NCBI GenBank assembly: GCA_011390165.1
Contig: JAABSV010000006.1
Location: forward strand, 45,827 to 109,826
Length of the DNA stretch: 64,000 nt
Direction: 5' to 3'
Source: Desulfobulbaceae bacterium
Lineage (GTDB): Bacteria > Desulfobacterota > Desulfobulbia > Desulfobulbales > Desulfocapsaceae
Under the pieces are notes generated by a model that was not told the DNA's origin, did not search any database, and saw only the letters and a list, made by a program, of their open reading frames with translations. A program made the position numbers and the translations under genes. Below are positions 8,205 through 16,538 of the stretch, in pieces. The number at the start of each line of letters is the position of its first letter. The first letter of the stretch is position 1.

Positions 8205-9989
8205 ATGGAATCAATGGGACAGTTGCGCCGGACGCATTCGTGTAACGCACTCGGCACCGGCGATGTGGGGGCGGAGGTGACCCTGATGGGCTGGGTCCTT
8301 CGCCGCCGTGACCATGGCGGGGTGATCTTTGTCGACCTGCGCGACCGCTGGGGGATTACCCAGGTGGTTTTCAACCCGACGGTGGACCCGGAGGTTCATG
8401 CCAAGGCGCACCAGATCCGCAGCGAGTGGGTGCTGGCGGTACGCGGCCGGGTGGTGGCCCGCCCCGCCGAGATGGCCAACACCAAGCTGGCAACCGGTGC
8501 CATCGAGGTGCTCGTCGATACCCTGCAACTGCTCAACAGCAGTGAGACCCCGCCCTTCCCGCTGGACGAGGAGGTGGAGGTCTCCGACACCCTGCGCCTC
8601 CAGTACCGCTATCTCGACCTGCGCCGGCCGGAGATGGCCGCCAAGCTGGTGATGCGCCATCAGGCGGTGCAGGCGGTACGCAACTACCTCAATGAAAACG
8701 GTTTTCTTGATATTGAAACCCCGATGCTGACCCGTTCCACCCCGGAGGGGGCGCGGGATTACCTGGTCCCCAGCCGGGTCAACGCCGGCCGGTTTTACGC
8801 CCTGCCCCAGTCGCCGCAGCTCTTCAAGCAGCTGCTGATGATCGCCGGCATGGACCGCTACTACCAGATCGTCAAATGTTTCCGCGACGAGGACCTCCGT
8901 GCCGACCGCCAGCCGGAATTCACCCAGATCGATATGGAGCTGAGCTTTGTCGGCGAGGAGGATATCATCGCCATCAACGAGGGGATGGTGGCCAGGCTGT
9001 TCCGGGAGACCCGTGGCCTGGAGCTCACCCCACCCTTCCCCCGGCTCACCTATGCCGAGGCGATGGACCGCTACGGTACCGACCGGCCGGATATCCGCTT
9101 TGGCATGGAAATCGTCGACCTCACCGGCATAGCCGCCGGCTGCTCCTTCAAGGTGTTCCGAGAGGTGGCTGATCGGGGGGGGACGGTGCGGGCGATCAAC
9201 GCCAGCGGCTGCGCCGACTTCACCCGCCGGGAACTTGATCAGCTCACCGAGTTCGTTGCCCAGTTCGGCGCGAAGGGGCTGGCCTGGGTGAAGATCAAGG
9301 AGGGTGGCGAGTGGCAGTCACCAATCGCCAAGTTCTTTAGCGAAACGGAGCAGGCGGCCATTGCCGCCGCCACCGGGGCGGTGGTCGGCGATCTGCTCTT
9401 TTTTGCCGCCGACCAGAAAAAGGCGGTGTTCCAGGTGCTCGCCGAGTTGCGGGTGGAGTTGGCCCGTCGCCTGGAACTGCTCAGCAAAGATGAATTTCGC
9501 TTCGTCTGGGTGACTGATTTCCCTCTTCTCGAGTACGACGACAAGGAGAAGCGCTATCAGGCCCTGCACCACCCCTTCACCGCCCCCCGGGAGGAGGACC
9601 TGGACCTGCTGGCGACTGACCCCACGGCGGTGCGCAGCCGTGCCTACGACCTGGTGCTCAACGGCACCGAGATTGGTGGCGGTTCCATCCGTATCCACCG
9701 TCGCGAGCTGCAGGCGAGGGTGCTGGCGGTCCTCGGCATCGACGCGGCGGAGGCGGAGGCCAAGTTTGGCTTCCTCCTCCGCGCTTTGGAGTTGGGGGCA
9801 CCACCCCACGGTGGCATTGCCTTCGGCCTTGACCGGCTGCTGATGCTGATCACCGGCAGCGACTCAATCCGTCAGGTGATTGCCTTCCCGAAGACCCAGA
9901 AGGCCACCTGCCCGCTCACCGAGGCCCCCTCTTCGGTGGCCCGCCGGCAGCTCACCGAGCTGCACATCCAGCCGGACTGGAAGGAGTAG
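8205..9989 (+). CDS. aspS: Aspartyl-tRNA synthetase
   Basis: The 594-residue bacterial-type AspRS has an N-terminal OB-fold anticodon-binding domain (GWVLRRRDHGGVIFVDLRD), motif 2 (FRDEDLRADRQPEFTQ), the GAD insertion domain (about residues 290-420) and motif 3 (GGIAFGLDRLLML). It charges tRNA-Asp. Discriminating and non-discriminating enzymes cannot be told apart here. An alternative ATG nine bases downstream is possible. It forms a pair with hisS, a frequent arrangement, and ends before a small hairpin region. Confidence 0.96.
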   Translation: MESMGQLRRTHSCNALGTGDVGAEVTLMGWVLRRRDHGGVIFVDLRDRWGITQVVFNPTVDPEVHAKAHQIRSEWVLAVRGRVVARPAEMANTKLATGAIEVLVDTLQLLNSSETPPFPLDEEVEVSDTLRLQYRYLDLRRPEMAAKLVMRHQAVQAVRNYLNENGFLDIETPMLTRSTPEGARDYLVPSRVNAGRFYALPQSPQLFKQLLMIAGMDRYYQIVKCFRDEDLRADRQPEFTQIDMELSFVGEEDIIAINEGMVARLFRETRGLELTPPFPRLTYAEAMDRYGTDRPDIRFGMEIVDLTGIAAGCSFKVFREVADRGGTVRAINASGCADFTRRELDQLTEFVAQFGAKGLAWVKIKEGGEWQSPIAKFFSETEQAAIAAATGAVVGDLLFFAADQKKAVFQVLAELRVELARRLELLSKDEFRFVWVTDFPLLEYDDKEKRYQALHHPFTAPREEDLDLLATDPTAVRSRAYDLVLNGTEIGGGSIRIHRRELQARVLAVLGIDAAEAEAKFGFLLRALELGAPPHGGIAFGLDRLLMLITGSDSIRQVIAFPKTQKATCPLTEAPSSVARRQLTELHIQPDWKE

Positions 9990-10110
9990 CCGGGAAGAGG
10001 GGGCCGCCCCTTCAGTACCTGCTGTCGGCGAAGCCGACCCAGCCGTCCGCCTCCATTTGAGCCCGGCCAAAATCGGTCAGGGTGAAGGGGATTGCCAGTT
10101 CGCTGCCGTT

Positions 10111-10160
10111 GCCGGCCCGGCTTTTTTGTCTCATCTTCCGGGGAGAAGTTTTCTCTCCGG
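10111..10160 (+). terminator. Possible aspS terminator region
   Basis: A short GC palindrome GCCGGCCCGGC (10111-10121) runs into six T residues. It is followed by a second hairpin (10138-10160; stem CCGGGGAGAA paired to TTCTCTCCGG with one G-U). It lies between the convergent ends of aspS and the DMT transporter. The first stem is short, so efficiency is uncertain. Confidence 0.4.
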
Positions 10161-10243
10161 CTTATCCGCTGGCTCTCTGCCGGCCCCCTCCGCGGCGGCC
10201 CCTGACGGTTGCGTCGCTGGTGCCGGATTGCTCAGAGGTCCGG

Positions 10244-11146
10244 TCATTGCCGGGGTCTGTCGACGTTTCTTATCGGGTGGATGCGGAAGGTGGCGAGAAG
10301 GATGCCGGTAAAGATCAGCAGAATCGCCAACAGGTGGGTGGTGGTGAGAATCTCGTCGAGAAAGATGACCGCCAGGACAGTGCTGAACACCGGCATCAGG
10401 TGGATGAAGGGGCCGGCGATATTGGCGCCGAGGATGGAGATCGCCCGGTTCCAGAAGATGAAGGCAAGCACCGAGGCGAACAGGGCGACATAGAGGATGG
10501 TCAGGCCGACTTCGACGGAGAGGGTCATGCTCCGGCCGCTGTTCAGTTCAGCGAGGTAGAAAGGGAAGAGAACGGCCAGGCCGACGATGGCGATGGCGGT
10601 TTGGTAGGCGAAGGGGTGCAGTCCGACGGGGAAGTTTTTCAGATTGGCGGAGTAGAAACCCCAGAGGAAGGCGGCGATGAAGACCAGGACATCGCCCCGG
10701 TTGAACTGGAGGTCGAGAAGGCTCACCAGGTTGCCCTGGGTGATGATCAGCACCACCCCGAAGAAGGAGGTGGCCACCCCGAGCCACTGCCGCAGTCGGA
10801 GCCGTTCGTTGAACAGCAGTCGTGAGACGAGGACGATCACCACCGGAATGCAGGAGTTGACCAGCACCGCATTGATCGCCGTGGTGCTCTGCATGGCCAG
10901 ATAGATCAGGGTGTTGAAACCGGCCACCCCCACTATCCCCTGGAGGGTGAGGTAGCGCCATTTGGCCAGAACGAGCCGGCGCTGGCGGAGAAGGGGGACC
11001 AGGCCGAAACAGGCGAGGATGAGCAGGGCCACCGCCCAGCGCCAGAAGGAGAGGGCGATGGGGGGGATTTGGTTGTGCATGCCGCGGCTGAGGACAAAGT
11101 TCCCCGACCAGAAGAGGGTGGTGAGAATGAGCAGCAGGTAGGGCAT
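10244..11146 (-). CDS. DMT-superfamily (EamA) transporter
   Basis: This 300-residue inner-membrane protein has about ten hydrophobic helices in two EamA repeats (roughly residues 5-135 and 145-290). It is typical of drug/metabolite transporters that export amino acids or other small metabolites. Family features include the N-terminal LLILTTLFWSGNFVLSR and a second repeat beginning GDVLVFIAAFLWGFYSANLK. It lies three bases downstream of the AI-2E family transporter gene and is probably the last gene of the lut-linked transcription unit. The substrate cannot be inferred. Confidence 0.85.
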   Translation of the reverse strand: MPYLLLILTTLFWSGNFVLSRGMHNQIPPIALSFWRWAVALLILACFGLVPLLRQRRLVLAKWRYLTLQGIVGVAGFNTLIYLAMQSTTAINAVLVNSCIPVVIVLVSRLLFNERLRLRQWLGVATSFFGVVLIITQGNLVSLLDLQFNRGDVLVFIAAFLWGFYSANLKNFPVGLHPFAYQTAIAIVGLAVLFPFYLAELNSGRSMTLSVEVGLTILYVALFASVLAFIFWNRAISILGANIAGPFIHLMPVFSTVLAVIFLDEILTTTHLLAILLIFTGILLATFRIHPIRNVDRPRQ

Positions 11147-11149
11147 GGT

Positions 11150-12361
11150 TTACGATCCGGAGGACGGAGGGGCAGCGCCGCTGTCGCTGGTGGAGGGAGG
11201 CTCTATCGGGGCGGTGGAGGCCTGCCCGGCCCCGGCTTTCTCGTCGACCCCCTCCTGGGTGGGGGAAGCGGCGCTGCCGACGGCCGGCACGATGGCGGTC
11301 AGCGGCCCCACCTCGGGGAGCTGGTGGTGGAAGGTGTCGGCGTAAATCTCCCAGATGGTGATGAACAGGGCGGCGATGATCGGGCCGATGATGATGCCCA
11401 GGATACCGAACATGGAGATGCCGCCCAGGGTCCCGAAGAGGACGAAGAGGTCGTGCATCTCGGTATCCTTGCCCACCAACCGGGGACGGAGGAGGTTGTC
11501 GAGGTTGCCGGCCACCAGGCCGCAGAGCAGGGCGAGGATCACCACCCCGATGTAGTCACCGGTGAGGGCGAGGATAACCAGGGCGGGCAGCCAGATCAGG
11601 GCGGTGCCGACCGCCGGGACGATGGAGGTGACCGCCATCAGGGTGCCCCAGAAGACCGCCGCGTCGATGCCGGCAAAGAGGAAGGCGAGGCCGCAGATCC
11701 CTCCCTGGAGGAGGCCGATCACCAGGGTCCCCTTGAGCGTTGCCCGGGTCACCGAGGTGAACCGGATGAGCAACCGCCGTTCGCTGCGGTCATCGAGGGG
11801 AAGGAGGTAGAGAATCCGGTTGATCAGCCGGTCGCCCATGGTGAGGAAATAGAACATCACATAGAGCATCACCACCGAGGAGAGGACCGCCTCGATGGTC
11901 AGCCGGGTAAAGGAGGAGAGGGAACCGATGAGAAAGGAGCTGAGGGTGGTGACCAGTTCGCCGGCCTTGCTGATGATGATGTCGCGGTAGGGGAGAACCG
12001 CCTCGTAGCCGGGGATGTCCGCCAGCAGGCTGGAGAGGATGGTCGGTTCGTCGAGAAAGCGTTGCACCCAGGGGGTAACCGAACTGCCGACGCTGATTGC
12101 CTGGCTGACCACCACGGTGATCAGCAGGGCCAGAGGACCGAGAACCAGGGCGACGATGCCGGTGACCACCAGCACCGAAGCCAGGTTTTTTTGGCCGCCA
12201 AGGCGGTCGGAAAGCCGGCGGTGGACGGGGAGGACCATGGCTGAAAAAAGGCCGGCCATGAAGATCGCCATCAGAAACTGCTTGATCATGGTCAGGAAGA
12301 GGGCGGAGATCGCCAGCACCAGACCCAGCAGTACCCATTTGTGCAGGGAGAGTCGTTCCAT
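11150..12361 (-). CDS. AI-2E family (PerM/UPF0118) membrane transporter
   Basis: This 403-residue polytopic membrane protein shows the typical pattern: helices near the N-terminus, a soluble segment (about residues 90-150), then a block of hydrophobic helices. The family core motif region (VPAVGTALIWLPALVILALTGD) and the glycine-rich GGISMFGILGIIIGPIIAAL are present. The last 40 residues are a Pro/Ser/Ala-rich tail with no clear fold. Members export autoinducer-2 or exchange Na+/H+; the substrate here is unknown. It sits 29 bases after lutC and 3 bases before the DMT gene. Confidence 0.85.
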   Translation of the reverse strand: MERLSLHKWVLLGLVLAISALFLTMIKQFLMAIFMAGLFSAMVLPVHRRLSDRLGGQKNLASVLVVTGIVALVLGPLALLITVVVSQAISVGSSVTPWVQRFLDEPTILSSLLADIPGYEAVLPYRDIIISKAGELVTTLSSFLIGSLSSFTRLTIEAVLSSVVMLYVMFYFLTMGDRLINRILYLLPLDDRSERRLLIRFTSVTRATLKGTLVIGLLQGGICGLAFLFAGIDAAVFWGTLMAVTSIVPAVGTALIWLPALVILALTGDYIGVVILALLCGLVAGNLDNLLRPRLVGKDTEMHDLFVLFGTLGGISMFGILGIIIGPIIAALFITIWEIYADTFHHQLPEVGPLTAIVPAVGSAASPTQEGVDEKAGAGQASTAPIEPPSTSDSGAAPPSSGS

Positions 12362-12390
12362 GGTTCAGTGGGATGGGCCCTTTTGCCGGA

Positions 12391-13209
12391 TCATCCTGCC
12401 TCCGGGGGGGCTGTGCTCTCCGGGGTGTCTTCCCTCTGCTTCGCTGACTCTGCGGGTTGCGCCGAGTGTGCAGTGTCGCCGGGCAAAGTCGGTTCGCTGA
12501 GCAGGATGATATGCAGTTCGCAGGGGCCATGGGCGCCGTGCACCAGGGTGGCCTCGATGTCGGCGGTCTTCGAGGGGCCGGTGACAAAAACGAAGCTGTC
12601 CAGCTGCTGCCGCTGGCCAAGCAGGGCGTAGGCCTCCTCCAGGTCGGCGACCAGCTTCTCGCTGCGGAGCAAAGCGACATGGATGGAGGGGACCAGGGAG
12701 GTGCTCCGCGGCCGTCCCGGGCCACTTATTTCCACCAGTGTTGCCGTCTCGGCAATGGCGATCTCCGGGGCGGTGATGCCGATACAGGCGGCAATGGTCT
12801 TCTCCCGCAGCTGCTGGTCCTGGCTGAAGCTGGTGTGCACCGCCACCGACTCCCGGGAAAAGCGCTGCCAGAGCCGCAGGCCGGCGATATCCGGGTGGTC
12901 GTGGCAGAGCAGATGTCTGGTGTGGCTGAACTCGGGGTCGGTTTGGCGAACCAGCTCCACCACCACCGCCTCCGCCTCGGCCAGGGAGCTGACCTGGTAG
13001 GTGGTGATCCGGTTCTCGGTCGCTGCGGCCAGCAGGGTCTCGGCCAGTTCCGCCAGTTCGGCCGGACCGCGGGCGGCGATCCGGGCCAGGGCCGGCCGGG
13101 GGTCGGGGCTGGCGAAGAGCTGGGGAAAGAGCTTGGCGGGCCGTTCACCATCGGCGGCCTGACCGAGGGCGGTGCGGACGGTGGCGAAAAACTTTTCCTC
13201 GCTGTTCAT
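12391..13209 (-). CDS. lutC: Lactate utilization protein C (LUD domain)
   Basis: This 272-residue LUD-domain protein is the third subunit of the LutABC L-lactate oxidation complex. Diagnostic stretches are the GITAPEIAIAETATLVE segment and the VTGPSKTADIEATLVHGAHGPCELHI segment in the C-terminal half. Its ATG overlaps the lutB stop as ATGA (13206-13209), indicating translational coupling. The tail beyond residue 250 is low-complexity. Cytoplasmic, with electrons passed to an unknown acceptor. Confidence 0.9.
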   Translation of the reverse strand: MNSEEKFFATVRTALGQAADGERPAKLFPQLFASPDPRPALARIAARGPAELAELAETLLAAATENRITTYQVSSLAEAEAVVVELVRQTDPEFSHTRHLLCHDHPDIAGLRLWQRFSRESVAVHTSFSQDQQLREKTIAACIGITAPEIAIAETATLVEISGPGRPRSTSLVPSIHVALLRSEKLVADLEEAYALLGQRQQLDSFVFVTGPSKTADIEATLVHGAHGPCELHIILLSEPTLPGDTAHSAQPAESAKQREDTPESTAPPEAG

Positions 13210-14681
13210 ACCTTCTCCTCCCCGCTGTTCTCTGCAGTTTTTTTGGCCACGTCCGGGGTCGGCGGGTGTTTTTGCCGCCAGCGGGCGGCAAAACTCTGCC
13301 TGGCAATGGGCGGCAGGTCACGGCTGTCGGTCCAGCCGGCCGCCGGCCCGACCATCCTGCTGATCATCCGGTTTTTGCCGATAAAAGGGCGCTGCAGCAG
13401 GGCGGCCAGGCGGAGGCCGGCCCGGTAGAGGGCCGGTCTGGTGACCAGATGGCGCCAGAGGCGGAAGGCAAAGGCCTCGGCCGGGTTCATCTGCCGGGTA
13501 TCCCATTGGTCGCTGCCGTAGGCCAGTTTGTGGCGCAGGGCGGAGAGCATCCGCGGCAGATCGTTTTCCACCGGGCACACCTCTTTGCAGGCCCCGCACA
13601 GGGTCTCCCCCTTGCAGAGGTCGGCGTGCTTGTTGATCCCCTCCAGCAGCGGCGATACCACCGCCCCGATCGGCCCGCAGTAGGCGGAGGCGTAGGCGTG
13701 GCCGCCGATCTTGCCGTACACCGGGCAGATATTGAGGCAGGCACCGCAGCGGATGCAGGCAAGCACCTCCCGGAACTCCGGGTCGGCGAGAATTTTCGAG
13801 CGGCCGTTGTCGACGATGACCAGATGGAACTCCCGGGTCTCGCCGGGGGTATCGGCCGGCCCGCCGACGAAGCTGACATAGGTGGAGATCTTCTGCAGCA
13901 CCGCACCGCGGGTGAGCAGTTGGAGGGTCTCACGGTGCTCGGCCATGGTCGCCACCACCCGTTCCATCCCCATCACCGCCACGTGCACCGGTGGCATGGT
14001 GGTGGCCATGCGGATGTTTCCCTCGTTGGAGACCAGACTGATCTGGCCGGTTTCGGCGCAGGCCAGGTTGCAGCCGGTCAGTCCCATCTCGGCGCTGAGC
14101 AGTTTTTCGCGCAGGGCGTGGCGGGCGGCCCGGGTGAGGGTGGGTGGGTCCTCGCTGTAGTCGATGCCCAGTTGGTCGGCAAAGAGCCGGCCGATCTGCC
14201 GCCGATCGAGGTGGATGCAGGGGGCGATGATGTGGGAGGGAGGCTCGCCGGCCAGCTGGACGATGTATTCGCCGAGATCGGTTTCCACCACCTCGATGCC
14301 GGCCGCCTCCAGAACCGGATCGACGCCGATCTCGATGGAGGTCATCGATTTTCCCTTGACCACCCGTTTCACCTGGTTTTTGCGGGCCACCGCCAGGATG
14401 TAGTCGCTGGCATCCTGGGCGGTTTCGGCAAAATAGACCCGTCCGCCGCGGGCACGGACCTTTTCCGCCAGGCTGGCGAGGATGATGTCGAGGTGGTCGA
14501 GGGTGCGCATCCGCGATGCCTTCACCCGCCGGCGCTTTTCCGGGTCGGCCAGCTCCACCCACATGCGCATTGCCCCCTGGCCGAGCCGTTCCTGGAAGCT
14601 GCGCAGGTTCGTCTGCAGGGTGGTCGAGGCGATCCCCTTGATGGCCTCCCGGGTGTAGTTGGACTGGCTGGGTCGGTTCAT
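13206..14681 (-). CDS. lutB: Lactate utilization iron-sulfur protein B
   Basis: The 491-residue subunit combines an N-terminal LUD-like domain with two 4Fe-4S motifs: CIRCGACLNICP near residue 312 and CGACKEVCPVEND near 365. It carries electrons from lactate oxidation within LutABC. The start at 14681 has a GGGAGG site and overlaps the lutA stop in an ATGA junction. The longer frame to 14795 runs into lutA and is not credible. The C-terminal 100 residues contain the helical segment typical of the LutB/YkgF family. Confidence 0.92.
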   Translation of the reverse strand: MNRPSQSNYTREAIKGIASTTLQTNLRSFQERLGQGAMRMWVELADPEKRRRVKASRMRTLDHLDIILASLAEKVRARGGRVYFAETAQDASDYILAVARKNQVKRVVKGKSMTSIEIGVDPVLEAAGIEVVETDLGEYIVQLAGEPPSHIIAPCIHLDRRQIGRLFADQLGIDYSEDPPTLTRAARHALREKLLSAEMGLTGCNLACAETGQISLVSNEGNIRMATTMPPVHVAVMGMERVVATMAEHRETLQLLTRGAVLQKISTYVSFVGGPADTPGETREFHLVIVDNGRSKILADPEFREVLACIRCGACLNICPVYGKIGGHAYASAYCGPIGAVVSPLLEGINKHADLCKGETLCGACKEVCPVENDLPRMLSALRHKLAYGSDQWDTRQMNPAEAFAFRLWRHLVTRPALYRAGLRLAALLQRPFIGKNRMISRMVGPAAGWTDSRDLPPIARQSFAARWRQKHPPTPDVAKKTAENSGEEKV

Positions 14682-15424
14682 TGTCCACCTCCCTGGCCGG
14701 CCCCGGCCAATACCTGGGCAAGATGGAGCACCTGCACCGGCTCGCCCCGCCGCGACAGGCGGCCGAGGATGTTCATCAGGCAGGAAATGTCGCAACCCAC
14801 CACCGCGCCGGCGCCGCTGGCCAGGATGTTGTCAATCTTGGTGTCGACCATGGCGGTGCTGATCTCCGGGTAGTTGACGCTGAAGGTGCCGCCGAAGCCG
14901 CAGCAGGTGTCACTGTCGCGCATCTCGATGAGGGTCAGCCCCTCCACTCCCTTTAGCAGCTGCCGGGGCTGGTCGATGACCCCGAGCCCCCGGCTGAGAT
15001 GGCAGGAGTCGTGGTAGGTGACCGTGCCGTGGTAGCTGGCCCCCACCTCGACCAGGCCCAGCTGGTCGACCAGGTACTGGCTGAGTTCGAAGGTCCTGGC
15101 CGCCACCGCTTCCGCCCGGGCCAGCATTGCCGGTTCGTCGGCAAAGAGGAGCGGGTAGGCGTGGCGGACCATGTGAACGCAGGACCCGGAGGGGCAGACA
15201 ATCACTTCGGCATCTTCAAAGACGGCGATGAAGTGGCGGGCGGCATCGGCGGCCTCGCGGCGGTAGCCGCTGTTGAAGGCGGGCTGGCCGCAGCAGGTCT
15301 GGTCCGGCGGGAAACGGCAGGGTATACCGAGGCGGTCGAAGAGGGTCACCATCGCTTCCCCGACCTCGGGGAACATGCTGTCGACCAGGCACTGAATAAA
15401 GAGGGAAACGGTTGTGTTGGCCAT
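14678..15424 (-). CDS. lutA: Lactate utilization protein A (CCG-domain subunit)
   Basis: This 248-residue protein has two cysteine-rich CCG domains (motifs near DQTCCGQPAFNSGY and DTCCGFGGTFSVNYP) and matches the GlcF/LutA family. It forms the L-lactate oxidizing complex with LutB and LutC. The ATG at 15424 gives the usual MANTTVSLFIQCLVD start; the ribosome binding site is weak. It is first of the lutA-lutB-lutC run with 4-base overlaps. About 290 bases of apparently non-coding DNA precede it. Confidence 0.9.
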   Translation of the reverse strand: MANTTVSLFIQCLVDSMFPEVGEAMVTLFDRLGIPCRFPPDQTCCGQPAFNSGYRREAADAARHFIAVFEDAEVIVCPSGSCVHMVRHAYPLLFADEPAMLARAEAVAARTFELSQYLVDQLGLVEVGASYHGTVTYHDSCHLSRGLGVIDQPRQLLKGVEGLTLIEMRDSDTCCGFGGTFSVNYPEISTAMVDTKIDNILASGAGAVVGCDISCLMNILGRLSRRGEPVQVLHLAQVLAGAGQGGGQ

Positions 15425-15714
15425 GTTTGTACCTGATAATGGGCGCTCTGGGGGGACAGGTTGGCTGCCCCCAATCACCCCTCAATTCGCACAATCCCGG
15501 GCAAAGGTCAACAACATTTTTCCCCGGAGGATTCCACCCTCGCCGACACCAGCTGGCATGCCGGTCTGCAAAGGGTGGTTTCTCGTCGGTCGGTACGTGG
15601 CAGGTCAATACCCAAAAGAAGACCTGACTGCTGCCAGCTGGTGAGGGTGATAAAGGGGTGTCTTTTTGCCAGACCAAGGTTTGTCGAGTGGGTATTTGCG
15701 GGCATTTCTTGCTA

Positions 15715-16278
15715 TCACACCAGCCATGCCTCCTTGTTGGGGTAGGGTTCTTCGTTTGGACCCAGCATACCCTGGCCGTACAGTCTATCCATTTCCCATC
15801 GGACTGGGTTTGTACTGATATATTCGCGAATACGGCTTAATTCCAGTTCATTGCGGATGATGTGTTCCCAGTAGTTGCGTTGCCATACTCTCCCGCCGGG
15901 GGTTTGGCGTAGGGCATTGATGTGTTTGCTGACGGCGGATTTGAATGAACGCACAACGGTAGGAAGCGAACCTGCAACCGGTTGGCCGAATCGTTCCATG
16001 GTAGGGGCACGGCATGCCGTGCCCCTACCAATAATGACCACAATACCGTGAAGATGATTTGGCATCACCACAAATGCATCCAATTCCGTATTGGCAAAAT
16101 GAACCGGAATTTCTTGCCAGCATTGTTGGGTAAGCAATCCCGCATCATTTATCCGCATTTCGCCATCAACAATGTCGCCGAACAGGTATTGTCGGTGGTG
16201 GGTACAGATTGTCGTAAAATAGGCCCCGGCCAGAGAATAATTGTACCCCTGCAGACGGGTGGAACGGCGGTTTCTCAT
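15715..16278 (-). CDS. REP-associated tyrosine transposase (Y1/IS200-like)
   Basis: This single-domain HUH nuclease is about 187 residues from the ATG at 16278. The core reads RRSTRLQGYNYSLAGAYF at the start, then PNHLHGIVVI (the His-hydrophobic-His metal motif), and IREYISTNPVRWE with the presumed catalytic Tyr. Such transposases act on REP palindromes; four or five related palindromes lie in and next to this gene. One 32-base palindrome is inside the ORF and translates in frame as GRGTACRAPT just after the HUH motif. The frame is open upstream to 16545 because the repeats lack stops, so the exact start is unsure. Base composition is less GC-rich than neighbours, fitting mobility. Confidence 0.85.
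   Translation of the reverse strand: MRNRRSTRLQGYNYSLAGAYFTTICTHHRQYLFGDIVDGEMRINDAGLLTQQCWQEIPVHFANTELDAFVVMPNHLHGIVVIIGRGTACRAPTMERFGQPVAGSLPTVVRSFKSAVSKHINALRQTPGGRVWQRNYWEHIIRNELELSRIREYISTNPVRWEMDRLYGQGMLGPNEEPYPNKEAWLV
15999..16030. repeat. REP palindrome inside the transposase gene
   Basis: A perfect 32-base inverted repeat centred on GGCATGCC, with arms beginning TGGTAGGGGCACGGCA. It lies within the transposase coding sequence in frame. It matches the three downstream copies. Confidence 0.9.
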
Positions 16279-16303
16279 GGGGGCAGATTGCCTGATATCG
16301 GCT

Positions 16304-16333
16304 GGTGGGGGCACGGTATGTTGTTCCCCTACC
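16304..16333. repeat. Degenerate REP palindrome
   Basis: A diverged copy (GGTGGGGGCACGGTATG then TTGTTCCCCTACC) just upstream of the chosen transposase start. Several mismatches break the central palindrome. Confidence 0.6.
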
Positions 16334-16412
16334 CCTACGAAATGAATATCCCTGTCGGATTTGTGGTTCATGGTTTCCATTCCATTGTGAATGGTACGGG
16401 CATTGACGACGG

Positions 16413-16538
16413 GTAGGGGCACGGCATGCCGTGCCCCTACGGTGCGGCAATCGTTGTATTGGTATGGGCACGGCATGCCATGCCCATACGGTGCGGCAAT
16501 CGTTGTTTTGGTAGGGGCACGGCATGCCGTGCCCCTAC
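16413..16538. repeat. Three-unit tandem REP array (49-base period)
   Basis: Three 28-base palindromes lie at 16413-16440, 16462-16489 and 16511-16538, exactly 49 bases apart. The two 21-base spacers are nearly identical (GGTGCGGCAATCGTTGT shared). Copies 1 and 3 are perfect GTAGGGGCACGGCA palindromes. The middle copy has compensating changes (GTATGGG/CCCATAC) that keep the stem. The array lies between the transposase and the 3' end of the TAXI gene, whose TAG stop is inside the last palindrome. Confidence 0.9.

Noticed and set aside
11069..12244. 391-codon frame opposite the AI-2E transporter
   Set aside because: Same antisense artefact: highly charged, repetitive and overlapping a well-supported membrane protein gene.
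15600..15614. -24/-12 promoter for lutABC
   Set aside because: GG-N10-GC spacing is present (TGGGTA-N5-CTGC) but only about half the consensus matches, so I do not call it.
16413..16538. CRISPR-like regular repeats
   Set aside because: The two 21-base spacers are almost identical, the repeats are perfect palindromes, and a REP-associated transposase is adjacent; no cas gene is present.
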